Positions 30,611-43,100 are shown, counted from the first letter of the stretch. The stretch: DNA of 64,000 nt from Leptodactylus fallax (GCA_947044405.1 CAMRHE010000054.1:3472001-3536000), one strand, 5' to 3'. Notes: generated by a model from the letters alone, not told the origin. Program-made: numbers and translations.

Positions 30611-31952
30611 TAACAAAACCATTTTGAAATGCTGCAGTTCATAACACAACCACTATGTGGCAACACACAGACACATATCGGATATCACTTTGTGGCACAA
30701 TCTTGGAACAACAATGTCTTGAAATGCTGATCATCTTGTCATACATACCTGGACATATCCAGGCAATAGAAAAGGTAAGGAAGGAGACATATATGTTATG
30801 TGTCTGCCTGTGACTGTATTGCATTATGTTTATATTTGTGCTTTGGACTTTATTTGTTTTTTAGCTGTTGTTTAACAGTGATTATATGGTGGTATTTGAC
30901 CTGTGTAAAAGGTCAGCCTAGGTGTTGGAAGGTCAAAAAGATGACAGTGGGAACTGTGTTCCTAGATGCTATTTTGCAGGAGTTTTATCATTTGTAGGTT
31001 GCATCACTTGGGAACCCTGCAGTTGCATTATGGAACGTAGTGGGCACAAGGATTTTGCATAATAGCGTTTGCTGGGTGGGGAGAAAGACCTTACAAATGG
31101 GGCTAGGTTGGTGCCAAAAGATTGTTGGACAAATGCCTGTGTATAGTACAGATTCCTGTGACATTGATGAGTGAATGGATATAAAAGCTGTGCAGAGTCT
31201 TCTAGTTCACATGGATTATAGTAAATATGCAACTACGACAAGTTTCCATCCAGGCAGATGTGGCTGAGAACTCGAGCGACTAAGTGTAGAAGTGGAAATG
31301 AGAACCCACACTAGACCTAAGGGACAAGTGCCACCACCAGCAAATTCCAACTTTAAGTCTGTAAATTATGTGCGCTTACCTATTTTAAGGAGGTGCTTTC
31401 TCTTGTGTAAGAGAACGAATACTGTTGATTGGACAACAAGATTCGGAACTATGCTTTTCACCAGTATAAAAATATAAAAAGAATTGGGTGGTATCCCACT
31501 ACTAATGCCAATGGATATATCCTAAGTGTGCCTGAGAGGGAATTTGAATCAGGCCTGTTAATGGCCTGTGTCATCCAATTGTGCCTTTTGTAACTCTTTG
31601 CTCCTCACTCCATGTCTGCAGCATTCTGCCAGGTGATCTACTTCCTATTATATAACCTTGCACTTCATGTCCTTTCAGCTATGGTTCTCTGGTACATAAT
31701 GTGGCAGCTTAACTGAAGTTTTAAACAGTAAAAACTTGGGGTAGACAGTTTTAAAATATGCCAGATTTATCACTTGGGGATAAAAAGAAATTATATATAC
31801 AGTATACTGTGAGCTATAATCTAAAAAGAGTTGCAATGAGAATATGGATCTCACTTATGCCTGTTAAATTAGTAAAATGTACAGTACGTACTTAAACTAT
31901 ATACATACATATATTTACAAAATAGTAAAAATGTTATTTTGTGTTATACAGC
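30611..31952. other. Intergenic DNA, nothing recognised
   Basis: About 1.3 kb with no family signature. Short open frames lack homology that I recognise. It may include host single-copy DNA. Confidence 0.4.
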
Positions 31953-32236
31953 TAACACTAGGTTCACACCTGCATTTGTGTTTCCGTTTGGGGGGTCCGC
32001 TTGGGGACCCCCCGAACATAAACCTAATCCGCTTAAAAAAGAGGTTACCCGTGGAAACCTGTGGACCCCATAGACTATAATGGGGTCCGCCATGTTTCTT
32101 CCCCGTTTCTGCCTGAAAAAAGTGGAAAAATGCAGAGAGAAAAGTCCTGCCTGCACGACTTTTCTCTCTGCATTTTTTAAGCAGATTCGAGGATGGAAAC
32201 CCTGAATGGAGACAGGACGTAGGTGTGAACCTAGCC
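31953..32236. repeat. Palindromic repeat, CTAGGTTCACACCTGC ends (copy 2 of 4)
   Basis: Left ACTAGGTTCACACCTGCATT, right GTAGGTGTGAACCTAGCCTA. Inside, GGGTCCGCTTGGGGACCCCC, CCCATAGACTATAATGGGG and AAAGTCCTGCCTGCACGACT. The termini are inverted and the interior is largely self-complementary. Confidence 0.8.
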
Positions 32237-32699
32237 TAGTTTGATATTTCTGCTACTTTGTCCTGCATGCAGAATTTATTCCTCCGTTAGAAGAAAGCTT
32301 CAATCTTGTTTTTGGCATTAAACTAAATGATGATGGCTGCAAGCAGAATGTGCACTGTCTGCATCCATCATTTTATTACTTTTCCAGTCCATTGTTCTGA
32401 TCCTATGACTAATCAGAACAATGGACTCAATATCAGAAATGTGAACCTAGTCTAAGCTAGTAATATCTAATATTTACAATACAGAATTAAAGAAATTACT
32501 AGACAGCCCCTGTCTATATGTCCTGTCAGGGAATATGGTCATGATAGAGGAAGTTATAATTATTCCTTGATTAATATCTTCCACTCTACTGTATTGTTCA
32601 GAGTAGATGGTTGCTACAAATAGTGGCTCCAGTGTTGGCGGACTTGACTCAATCATTTATTACATGGTTACTCATCGGTTTGGGTAACATGTGACACTT

Positions 32700-32957
32700 A
32701 CGCTAGGTTCACACCTGCTCTTGGATTTCCATTCTTCGAGTCCACTTTGGACCTGAAAAACGGAAACCCAATCCACTTAAAAAGCGGTTACCCGAACCCC
32801 ATAGACTATAATGGGGTCCTCCAGGTTTCTGCCCGGTTTTCACCCAAAAAATGTGGAATGAAAAGTCTTGCTTGCAGGACTTTTCTCTTCGCATTTTTCA
32901 AGTGGAATGGGGGACTGAATCCCCGAATGGAAACCAAGCGATAGTGTGAACCTAGTC
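32700..32957. repeat. Palindromic repeat, CTAGGTTCACACCTGC ends (copy 3 of 4)
   Basis: Left GCTAGGTTCACACCTGCTCT, right GATAGTGTGAACCTAGTCTT, with CCCCATAGACTATAATGGGG and AAAAGTCTTGCTTGCAGGAC between. Same orientation as copy 2, less than 500 bp away. The 460 bp between copies hold nothing recognisable. Confidence 0.8.
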
Positions 32958-33659
32958 TTAATTAATGAGAGGAGGCGTACTGTATCTTTCAAGGCTAGTT
33001 GTGGACAACACTCTTGATTTGTTAAACTGATACAAGTAAGCCCACATGAAGTATGGCTTGTTTTCATTTTAGGTAGTTCTTAACACGTGTTCCCTGCACT
33101 GAAAATTAGTCTTAAATTTAGTCTTTGCACAGAGGACCAATGCATTCTCTGCTTACTTTGCAGAACACACATTTGTATAGCAATTTTTCATTTTTTACCA
33201 TTAGAGCTGCACTTTTTAAAATGTTGATTCGACAAAAACATCTTTCTGGAGTAAGAAGCTATATTTCATTTCATTGCCCGAGGAACAAAAGAGACAGCAC
33301 ATAGGTCTTGTGTAAGTCTTTGCTACCAGCAAAAATGCAGATTTTAGTATCATTTATTCTCAAAAGCAAATGAATAGTGGCATTTTATTATCCAGACAGA
33401 GGTACTTGTTCTGCAGCAATGCTGTTATAACCTGTGTTTGGCAAGGTCAAAGCTGTAGTGTTGGTCATATTAAGCAAGAAGTCACCTTGATCAGATTATT
33501 GTTCTTCCCCACATCACTTGTATTTTTCTTTTCTATAACTGCTTTTTTAACTACACTTAATTGTTAAAACTTATGCTTAGGGTCAATTTCTTTTGTTTCT
33601 TTTGCAGAAATTTAAGTTTAGGATGTCTTCGTGTATAACTGGTAAATTTTTCCACTCAC
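32958..33659. other. Intergenic DNA, nothing recognised
   Basis: AT-rich with no family signature or repeat boundary. Confidence 0.4.
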
Positions 33660-33893
33660 AAGTCTTAGACCCGATTCACATCTGCGTTCGGGTTTCCGTT
33701 CGGTTTTCTGCTTGCAGGACTTTTCTTTCCGCATGTTTAGTGCGGAAACTGAGCGGAAACCACGCGGACCCATTTATAGTCTATGTGGTCCGCAGGTTTC
33801 CCAGGTAACCACTTTTTTATGCGTATAGGTTTCCATTTGGGGGGGGGGGTCCCCAAGCAGACTCCCTGAAACTTAGATGTGAACCGGGCCTTA
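33660..33893. repeat. Palindromic repeat, GTGAACC ends (copy 4 of 4), inverted relative to copies 2 and 3
   Basis: From CCGATTCACATCTGCGTTCG to CTTAGATGTGAACCGGGCC, with TTTATAGTCTATGTGGTCCG and a G9-10 tract where other copies have GGGGGGTCC. The G-tract at about 33839 may have an unreliable length. Confidence 0.7.
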
Positions 33894-34390
33894 GGCTAGT
33901 TGCAGACAACTGTGTGTATATTGCAGTCAGCAAACTAGTAATTAGTCTTCAGTTTTTGCGGACAGAGTGCAATCAGTATGTCTTCAGCATCAGTGAAGTA
34001 GGTCCGAAAAAACGGACAGAGTGTCTTCAGTATGCCATCAGTCTGTGATTCTAGTTTGCGGATCCTCCGTTAAAAAACACAGGAGTCATCTAATTATATC
34101 CCTAGCTTGTCTGTGAAAACGGACAGCACACTGATGAACACGGTGTACATAAGTGTGCCGTCCTAGGTTTTTAGTCTCCCATAGGCTTCTATGGGCAAGT
34201 CCATTCCGCAAAAACTGAACAGAATAGGACCTGTTCTATCTGATGCGGCGTGGAATCATGGCTCACAAACTGATCAGTGAAAAATATGGTCGTTTGCATG
34301 TACCCATAGAGATGAATGGGTCAGTGTGCTATCTGCGAAAAACAAGGATAGCACAGATCTCGCCCACAGTTGCCTTAAAGAGACCTGCAA
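33894..34390. repeat. Degenerate palindromic repeat region
   Basis: Contains GGCTAGTTGCAGACAACTGT at the left, CGCCCACAGTTGCC at the right, and multiple GTTTTTGCGGACAG / CTGTCCGTTTT-type pairs. Looks like a further foldback family; boundaries uncertain. No gene. Confidence 0.45.
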
Positions 34391-34399
34391 CGGGCCTTA

Positions 34400-34766
34400 A
34401 AGAGAGTCTGTCACCAGAATGAAGCATATTAAATCAGCGACACAGCTAGATAGTTCAGGCTCACCTAAATGTAACACCCTTTACCCCATGAAAATTAGAG
34501 CCTCCATTGCCGAGATATTCATTCAGCCATTTTTAAGCTATGGATTTCTAGCAGATACACAGTATTTCAGTCATGTTTGAACATACCAGGAAGAAACATA
34601 TTAAACCAATGACACAGAAAGCTAGGTCAGGCTCACTTGAATATATCGCCTTTATGCCCATGATTAATCTGTGCCTCCATTGCACGATATTCCTTTATTT
34701 CACAATATGAAAATGAGCAAAGGTGTTACATTCAGGCAAATCTGATGAATATGACTTGGTTGCTGC
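34400..34766. repeat. Remnant of an older foldback repeat, split by the next element
   Basis: Starts TTAAAGAGAGTCTGTCACCA. CAGTCATGTTTGAACATACC at about 34570 faces TTCAACATGACTGAAATGCT at about 35507, on the other side of the TTAA-flanked MITE, so the MITE at 34767-35501 landed inside it. Confidence 0.5.
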
Positions 34767-35501
34767 TTAAAGGGATTCTATCATTGGGAAACCCTATTTT
34801 CACTAGAAAGACTATTTGTCTAGTAACCTTAATTTTTCTGCTTCGCGCCACCGTTTTGGAGAATTTTCTTCTTTCTTCTGTATGCAAATTAGTCTTCAGA
34901 AAGCACAGAGCTTACATCACATGCTCTTCTGAAGATCCAGCGCCGCCTCTCTCTTGTTCTGCTGACGCCTCTTCGCCGCATCAGCACCCGCCGATCGTGT
35001 CTGTTCGGGATTCAAATCCCACGCATGCTCAGTCGGCTCTGCCACTTTGCGTTAGACAGAGCAAACTGCGCATTTCCAGTCAGCCATTTTCACGTCAAAA
35101 TGCCGGCTCTGTCCAACGCGAAGTGGCAGAGTCGACTGAGCATGCACAGGATTTGGATCCCGAGCACACACTCGGCGGGTTCTGACGCTGCAGAGAGGCG
35201 TCAGGACAAGAAGAGAGAGGCGGCTCTGGATCTTCAGAAGAGCTTGTGATGTGAGCACAGGGGACGCCCCCTGTGCTTTCTGAAGACTAATTTGCATAAA
35301 GAAGAAGAAAATTCTCTAAAACAGTGGCACGGAGCAGAAAAATAAAGGTAGGAGACGAATAGTCTTTCTAAAGGCTATCGCCTGATTTCTTCACTCTTCC
35401 ACTACTTTCAATGGCTAACACGGTACAACATTATACTACTAAAGGCTATTCCGACGTCCTGTTAGTGAAAATAGGGTTTCCCAATGATAGAATCCCTTTA
35501 A
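34767..35501. mobile_element. Long foldback MITE with TTAAAGGGATTCTATC ends
   Basis: The left TTAAAGGGATTCTATCATTG and right CAATGATAGAATCCCTTTAA are perfect inverted ends. Arms of about 300 bp pair across nearly the whole element (for example TTAGTCTTCAGAAAGCACAG and CTGTGCTTTCTGAAGACTAA, and GAAGATCCAGCGCCGCCTCT against the right arm). The right arm contains about 80-100 bp (35371-35460) with no counterpart in the left. TTAA context fits piggyBac-type mobilisation but also PIF/Harbinger TWA. Confidence 0.8.
35371..35449 (-). repeat. About 75-bp unit inserted in one arm of the foldback MITE
   Basis: AAAGGCTATCGCCTGATTTC to ACATTATACTACTAAAGGCT. A free-standing relative lies at 38916-38986 in the other orientation (TAGTAGTATAATGTTGTACC to TCAGGCGATACCTTTT). 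Confidence 0.7.
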
Positions 35502-36459
35502 TATGCTTCAACATGACTGAAATGCTGCAGACTTTCTAGAGCAGAAAACTTGTATATCTGCTAAAAATTTGCAATGCATATACTTGAAATTCAATTTCTG
35601 CTGATATTCTGTTCAGGTTTTTTTTTATTTCTTAAAACCTCAACCACTTTGCTGAAACTGTAAAATGCTGCAGATTTTCTGCACAGAAATTTCACAATGT
35701 TTAAGTCCCATGTGGATGTACCAATAAAAGCTGGATGAACTCCACTGTTTTTCCAGTATTCCTATAAGCATGAAAAACTGAAAAATGAGCCTAATACAAA
35801 GTTAACAACTTGACAACTCAATTACTTCAGTACAACAAAGTCTTTTAATAGGTTGTACTTTTTTTTTTCTATATTACGACCCTTTCCTGTTAGCCATTTA
35901 CCTATTTGAATTGCCTCCTATCTTTGGTATCAAAATACCTGTTGTCCCTGATACCAAGTTTTATATTACATTAGTATTAGAAGGTGGTGTATTCTCTTTT
36001 TTCCATTGAAACAAACCTTTCAATAATAGTGCACAAATCTTTATGGTTTGTAGTAGAGTTCACTCCACTTGCCAAGGGTGACCCCATTCATTACATTTTC
36101 ATTATGGTAGGTGGTTTACCTTGGTGAACTTTTATGGGATCAAATTGACCGTGTCTTATGAAATTTTATACACTTGGACTAAAAATAAACGTTTAATTCA
36201 CAATCTATAGCTCACCCAAACTATGAGATTCATTTTAAACATACAAAACATCTACCAAAAAAGACTGCATTCTTGTTAACACCATGTCAAGGCTGTCCAA
36301 CTTGTTGGGTTGAAGTTTTGGACAAAGTATCCTTTTCAGAGCATAAAGGGATCATGTGATTCTAGAGACCCAGTAAGAGCTTTCTTTTCAACCCCTCTAT
36401 TTGGTATTTTGTCGGGCTATTTAGCTAACAATGACATGTGTGACATTCTGAGGACAAGC
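35502..36459. other. Intergenic DNA, nothing recognised
   Basis: AT-rich; no coding signature, RNA gene or repeat boundary apart from the flank of the older foldback up to about 35540. Confidence 0.4.
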
Positions 36460-36755
36460 TACTTAAGGCTTTACTTTTTTGTTGTAGATTTTGCTGAGGT
36501 TTTTTGAGCCAAAGTCAGGAGCGGCTTGAAAAGAAATAGAAAATATAAACAAAGCACTTAGAAGTTTCCCTTTATTTAAATCCACTCCTGACTTTGCCTC
36601 AAAAAACCGCAGAACATTTTGAAACCAAAAATGCTACGTTTCCACAACATGGAGCCTTAGCCTAAGGCTAAGGCCCCACGTAGCGGGCCACAGCAAAAAA
36701 GCGATTCGCTAGAATCCCATCCACTTTCCAGGGACTGTAAAACGCTATGGTCCAC
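36460..36755. repeat. Two adjoining palindromic repeats
   Basis: 36460-36660 is a CTGCAACA-family foldback (GAGCCAAAGTCAGGAGCGGC facing CACTCCTGACTTTGCCTC). It is followed without gap at 36665 by a short piece of the CCACGTAGCGGGCC family up to CTGTAAAACGCTATGG. Confidence 0.65.
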
Positions 36756-36903
36756 GGTCATGTAATAGATAGTCCATGGTCATGTGATGAACACACAGGT
36801 GCACAGCTCGTTATAGTCACAGCACAGTAATCAGACATCTGCCTGGTAACGAGCTGTGCACCTGTGTATCATCACATGACCATGGACCATATATCACATG
36901 ACC
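36756..36903. repeat. Strong imperfect inverted repeat
   Basis: GTCCATGGTCATGTGATG and CACACAGGTGCACAGCTCGT at 36772-36815 face ACGAGCTGTGCACCTGTGT and CATCACATGACCATGGAC ending at 36888, with about 35 bp between the arms. Pairing continues outward. It could be the ends of a tiny MITE. Confidence 0.8.
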
Positions 36904-38915
36904 AAGTTCCGAATTTCATCCACTAGAGGTAAGCAGAATAAATGGCAGCAAGCAGAGATCTAGAAAACCATGAGGAATTGATACAGAAAGTATATTGGAA
37001 AATTGTACAACTGTTTATTATGCAAGCAATAACATTTGTCTCTCAATATTGGTCTGAAAGTGAAAAACCCCTTTAATCACCATTCATGGCAACACTCAGC
37101 CCACTGTAGACCCCATAAACATGTCAGATTTCACACAGATTTTGATGTGGTTTCCACAGCCACATTTTTTAAACTCCATTAACATCTGCGGCAGAAATCC
37201 AAGGGTACAGCAATTAATTTCTGTCATAGAAATACTTATAAAATATGAATCTAACATGTGAACATACTATTATGAGGCACTCGTGAGTTCCCATACAGTA
37301 TATGCTGTACTTTTGTGTCCATTTGTCCTGGATTCGGGTCAGGTAAGTTAGACATCATTCATTTTTCTCTTTTGTTCTTACATAGTCTGGAGTGTTGGGG
37401 GAACATTTTCTTGTTGATAATAAAAAACATGTAAGGCAGGTGGGATGGTGTGCAGCTGCAGAATGCTTGGCAACCATGATGGCTAAATAAATTGTCAGTA
37501 GCACATTCACCTATGCCATCACACTTTCTCCTTCATTCTTGATGGTGGCGAACTTTCTCTGTATGTCATGAAGACAGAATAGTTGAAACAAAAAAAATCA
37601 CAGTTGGCATTAGACAAAAGGGGACATTTTCACTGGTATGTCTCCAGTTCCTGTGGGCAAAGCAAGGGCAAAGCATTCACATCCTGGTGTGCTTCAGCGT
37701 CATGATGTAAGTGCAGTGCTTCTTAGAGGTGGCAATGGAGAACAGCCTGCACAGGAGCCTGGATGAGTGAGTAAAAACTATCGGCCTCTAACTATTGCAA
37801 TAATGCAATAAGTTGCGGACGATTAGAAAAATAAATGCCCCCTAGTTTATTCCATGAGGCGCTGCCTAAGGCCATTACCTTAGGTTGTATCATGGAAGAT
37901 ACCCCCTGATGTGGGCCCCATAGTGGGGTAGGGTAGTGGTTGCAATGCTTATATTGCTAGATGTCATCTTAGGCACTAAATATAATTATTATATGGGAGC
38001 ATAGGCTGCATGAGATGCTGTATGCTGCCTATCTGTATGTAGTGTACTGTACCATACCCCACTCTTGCAGAAGTTAGGGATCTAAGGGCCCACCAGGACA
38101 TTCATATGCTCCTCTGTGGGCCAGTCTGAGACTGAATAGTGGCATATTTGGAAACTGTAGAATAACCTCTACAAGGTACTGTGGCTAGGCCTAAAACCAA
38201 TTTACTGTTGGAATGGGGAAAATGACTTTTTCCAGGTGGCTTCTGTTTACAGGTCATGGCTGACTTCAGTTGTTGACTTCGTGCTTATGTGAGGTGACCT
38301 TTGCAGCTATTCACAGGGCTTAGCAGTGACCTCTGTACATATGACAGATCACTGCTGAGGCCAGTCAGTCGTGTGCATTTGTGTATAGGTCACCGCTGAG
38401 GCCTGTGATTGGCTGCAGGGGTCACCTCATACTAATGGAATGTTAGTGCTGACTTCAGCTGAGATCTGTGAGAGTCAATTAGCTTTTTTTTTTTTTTAAT
38501 TCCCTTATTTGCATCACATATAATTTTTTAAAAGGAGTAGCACAACTAAACATCTAAAACTTCAAGAGGTTGTACCACAATAAGAAAAACATATCTTTAT
38601 TGTCCCATAAACAGCACCAACCCATGGACATACTGTTCCCGGGGAAAAGCAGTCATATTTTTCTTCTCCTGGTACAACTCATTTGATGCTTCTGCCTTGC
38701 TAGGTGCAAAAGTGTTTAAACAAAGAGGCATGTTTTGTTGAGACCTAAAATGCAGCAGACTTGTTACTGACATGTGCCAACTTTTTGTGGCCTGAGTAAT
38801 GATCTAAAATAAGCCAACTAACAGTGACCAGTTTATTATCTATCTTTGTTATCTTTAACAAACTGGTAAAGTGAAAAAAGACTTATTTCTTTGATAACTG
38901 TCTTCTGTTATGATT
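36904..38915. other. Intergenic DNA with decayed repeats
   Basis: 37690-37940 shares segments with 22640-22960. 38330-38420 contains GATCACTGCTGAGG-type inverted pairs. Otherwise no gene, RNA or clear element in about 2 kb. Confidence 0.4.
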
Positions 38916-38986
38916 AGTAGTATAATGTTGTACCGTGTTAACCATAGAAAGTAGTGTCAGACTGAAGAAATCAGGCGATACCTTTT
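38916..38986 (+). repeat. Free-standing 70-bp unit related to 35371-35449
   Basis: TAGTAGTATAATGTTGTACC GTGTTAACCATAGAAAGTAG ... AAATCAGGCGATACCTTTT. A short inverted piece (AAGGTATCGCCTGATTTCTT) sits at 46479-46498, just beyond the Gypsy element, so the retrotransposon may have landed between two inverted pieces. Confidence 0.6.
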
Positions 38987-39067
38987 AGGGGTTAACTGGG
39001 TATTTTTGGTTGTGGGGTTTGGTGGATTGAAAATTTTTTTTTAAATTATTTTTTTTGTTTTTTAAAG

Positions 39068-40079
39068 TGTAGGGAACTGCCATTTCTACTAGTATATAAT
39101 GTATCTGGCTTCTTTGCCCCTGCAGTTTGGCTTCAGAGACCCCATGCATTCAGTGCAAGTTTTGTTTTGTAAATACAGTGAGTCAGACACATGTGAGGCA
39201 GAGCTGCTGGGGGGAGAGATGTGAGGTAGAGCTGCTGTGAGACAGACATGTTATGTCTGGGGGAGTCTAAGAGCCACTTGTTTCTCTTTACTTCACAGTA
39301 TATAGTTAGGTATGTGTTACCCCCTATATACTCACAGGACCTAGCTAGTAACCGTAGTTAGGGATCAATATATATATAGTTCAGGGCAGTGATAGGTTAG
39401 GCTTCCGAAGGCCAACTAGCTAGTTAGAGGCCCGGTGGCACTAGTAGTTTAGCTGGCAGGTTAAGGACTCAGCGTTAGGGTAGTCAGGCCTGCATCTACT
39501 GCCGTCACCGTCGCCCTGTTTGCTGCCTGTGAAGAATCTCACCATCATCATCATCATCTCCTGATCGGCTGTCTGTCATCTCCTGGAAGAATCCGAGGAT
39601 CCACAGTCATCCACAGGGGCCCCTGCATCTCTTCTGTTGCCTGGAGGTATTGTGCACTGGACTCTTGCTATATATCTATATATATACCCGGGTATATAAC
39701 CTAAGACGGTTGAGGACTTGCTGGTTGTTGTAGTATTGCTGTGTTCTGAGTATATTTTATGTATGTATTATTACCCTGTTGATTCTTATAAAGCTACTGT
39801 TATAACCTTATGTGGTATCTGTATGTATTCTTCAGACTGTTAGATTAGTACAGTGATCCTTGTTAAGGCTACTAACTGTACTTCATGGGTAAGTCCCAGG
39901 AAGAGATTTTCCCTGTAATACAGAGGCTCTATCCTGGGTGGAGGCACTGATATATTTCATATATGTTCCCACTCTTCCCTTCAGCGAAGGTTTCAGGTCC
40001 CATTATACACACAGGTCAGCGCCAGAGTCTGTTGCGGGAGGGATAATACTCATACCCCCCCCCCCCAAATAGGGCTACA
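39068..40079 (+). repeat. 5' LTR of the Gypsy element
   Basis: A 1012-bp LTR with TGTAG...CTACA ends. It includes a (CATCAT)-type tract, a TATA-rich CTATATATCTATATATATAC segment near 39670 that could be promoter-related, and a 12-C tract before the end. Compared base by base by eye with the 3' LTR: A/C and T/C substitutions (GATCAATAT/GATCCATAT; AGATTTTCC/AGATCTTCC), a (TA)n length change and a C-tract length change. Confidence 0.96.
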
Positions 40080-40081
40080 TT

Positions 40082-40100
40082 TGGAGGCACTGCTGAGATT
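40082..40100 (+). promoter_or_regulatory. Primer-binding site, tRNA-Thr type
   Basis: TGGAGGCACTGCTGAGATT, three bases after the LTR. It is complementary to the 3' end of vertebrate tRNA-Thr (…CAGCGGTGCCT plus CCA, from general knowledge) with two mismatches over 19 bases. This would prime minus-strand cDNA synthesis. Confidence 0.8.
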
Positions 40101-40123
40101 TAGAAGTGGGAATAGTCATTGAT

Positions 40124-43100
40124 ATGGAGAAGCGATATAGCTCAGAGGGGAACCTCCCACTAGCTACTACATGGGATTACCGACCTCCTGTTCCTCCCCT
40201 GGCTCAGGTAAAGGAAGAACCCCGCTCAGCCAGTTACCCCCCCAGTATGGCCGTCGCTAGCAGTTCCTCTAGTGACAGTGCTATTAGCACTTTAGCCAGG
40301 ATGACTGAAATGTTAGCTCAGGGCGTGCAGGCCACTCACTACAAGAAACTAAAAGTATTCTCTGGTAATGTCCCAGTACCACAAGGGGAGGAAAACTTTG
40401 AGATATGGAAAGAACATACTCTCCAATGCCTGAAGGAATGGTCTTGCTCTGAAGAAGGCAAGCGGCAGCTTATCAGTGAAAGTTTGCGGTCTCCTGCTGC
40501 AGAATTGATCCGCTTGTACAGAGACTCTCATGAAGGAGTGAGTGCATTGGACTATATACAAGTACTGTCTGATCACTTTGAGCCATACTATGACCTTGCC
40601 CAGATGGTTGCTGATTACCGAATGGTTCGTCAAAAAGAAGGGGAAAATGTCTCTACTTTTATTAACCGTTTACAGCTACTTCTTTCACGTCTGGTGTACC
40701 ACGCAGCTATATCTACTTCAGAGGTAGACGCTATGAGAACCAGTCAGTTGGTGAGAGGGTTACAACCTCATCATCCTCTTGCTCAAGTACTCAAGGTCTT
40801 ACTATCTGATAGAGTCCTTCCATTTCCTGACTTAATGAAGTTAGTGAAGAAACAAGAAGCTGACATTAGGTTTAGTACCCTTAAGAAAGCGAAAAGCATC
40901 TCTAAAGAAGATGTTGTTCCTAATTCAAACAAGGACAAACCAGCGGAGCGGTCAGAACTTAGACAGTCCGCCACTCCACCCACTGCCACTCAACGGAGGA
41001 AGGATGCTAGAACCTGTTATAAATGTGGTCAGACGGGCCATACTGCCAGACAGTGTACGGAGGACAGTGAGGGATTGGGACACAGTGCTGTCTTCTCTAT
41101 TCAGAATCAAAGACACCGAAGGAAGGCGGGCCGAGTAAAGACCAGAGGCGCTATCGCGGGCTCCAGGTCCGTTGTCAAAGTCACTGTCAATGGTCATGCC
41201 GCTCCTGCCCTGTTTGATACAGGATCTCAAGTGACCCTGATTTATAGCTCGTTCTACCAAAAGTATCTGAGGGATATACCTCTTCAGTCTACGGGACAAA
41301 TGAAATTGTGGGGGCTTAATTCAGGATCATATCCTGTAGATGGCAGCCTGCAAGTAGTTATAGCTGTCCCTGAATTAGAAGATCAGAGTGTCGCTCCCAT
41401 GAAGATTACGGCTCTTGTCTGCCCTGATACAGGGGATTCTTGTGCAGCTCCTGTGATACTTGGCACTAATTGTCCCGCAGTGCATTATGCTTTTCAGAAG
41501 TTTCTTGGAAGAGATTGGAACCCTGCAGCTCAGCCGGTGAATATATCTTCTGATCTTAGAGAACTCTGTGATGCCCTGTCTACTGGCTATCGACATGGAA
41601 TGGTATATCATATCGGTAAGAGAACCGTGGAAGTTCCTGCCGGCGGGGAGAGAGTTCTGAGAGTAGCCTCCAGCATTGCTCCCGATTTGCTTGAAGGGGG
41701 AAGTTATGTCCTTATGGAAACCCCTGAAGAAATGATTAACCAGAATGGCTGGATGGTGATCCCAGAGAGAAAGGACTGGAGAAATAAAGTGGAGTTATCT
41801 ACCTGTGTGACAGTGAGGAACTGTTCACCACATCCGATCGTAATTGGACCATACCAGAATGTGGCCCACTGCTACCCTGTGCTTGGAGTAAATCCATACG
41901 CTGAAGTGTGCAGGATTCAAATCCGAGATGCAATCCCTAATCTCAATCTTGACTTGAGTGATCCACATTTACCAGAGGCCTGGAATCAGCGTCTGACACA
42001 GAAGTTGTCTGAATTATCGGAAGTGTTCTCCATGGATGATATGGATGTAGGTTGTGCTAAAAGTGCTCAACACACTTTCCGATTGACCGATTCTACTCCC
42101 TTCCGGGAGCGACCACGGAGAGTTGCTCCAAAGGATGTTGATGAGTTAAGACAGACTCTACAGCAAATGAAAGGTCAGGGGATCATTGTGTACAGTAAGA
42201 GCCCCTATGCCTCACCTATTGTGGTGGTAAGAAAAAAATCTGGAGCAATTCGCCTATGTGTGGATTACAGAACTCTGAACCGGAGAACCTTACCTGATCA
42301 GTATACACTGCCGAGAATTGAAGAAGCTCTGGAAGCTCTGAATGGAAACTGTTGGTTCACAGTGCTGGACCTAAGATCGGGATACTATCAAGTCCCAATG
42401 GCACCTGAGGATCAGGAAAAGACAGCCTTCATATGCCCCTTGGGTTTCTTTCAGTTCACTCGTATGCCGCAAGGTACAAAAGGTGCGCCAGCAACGTTCC
42501 AAAGGTTGATGGAAAGAGTGTTAGGTGATTTAGTGCCCCGGGAATGCCTTGTATATCTTGACGACATTATTGTGTTTGGAAAGACGCTGGAAGAACATGA
42601 AGAACGACTCATGAGAGTACTCCAACGCTTAAAAGAAGAGGGGCTGAAGTTGTCGGCTGACAAATGCAAATTTTGTAGCTCTTCGGTCACTTATGTAGGT
42701 CATATTGTTTCTGCTGAAGGAGTTGCTACCGATCCTGGTAAGATTGAAGCTGTGGTGAATTGGCCCCGACCGCAAAATATTACGGAGTTGCAATCTTTCT
42801 TGGGGTTTTGTGGATTCTATCGACGATTTGTGGAAGGATATTCAAAAATTGCTCGAGCCCTCCTCGACCTGTTGAAGAGTGATGCAGGAGATCCGGGAAA
42901 GAAGAAAGGGTCTTCCAAAAGCCTTTTTGGCGATAGGTGGACTGCGGATTGTGAAGAAGCATTTAAGTTGTTGAAGAAGAAATTGACAGAAGCTCCCGTT
43001 CTGGCTTATGCTGATGCACAGAAGCCATATGTGCTACATGTAGATGCCAGCTTTGAAGGATTAGGTGGCGTGCTGCACCAAGAATACCCGGCCGGGTTAC

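Noticed and set aside
34745..35185. 146-codon open frame in the foldback MITE
   Set aside because: Lies within self-complementary arms, and both strands are partly open because the arms mirror each other. No family motif.
39060..39067. Exact target-site duplication for the Gypsy element
   Set aside because: Flanks TAAAG and AAGGT do not match. Only a 4-mer with one mismatch (AAAG/AAGG) can be proposed, so no clean duplication is claimed.
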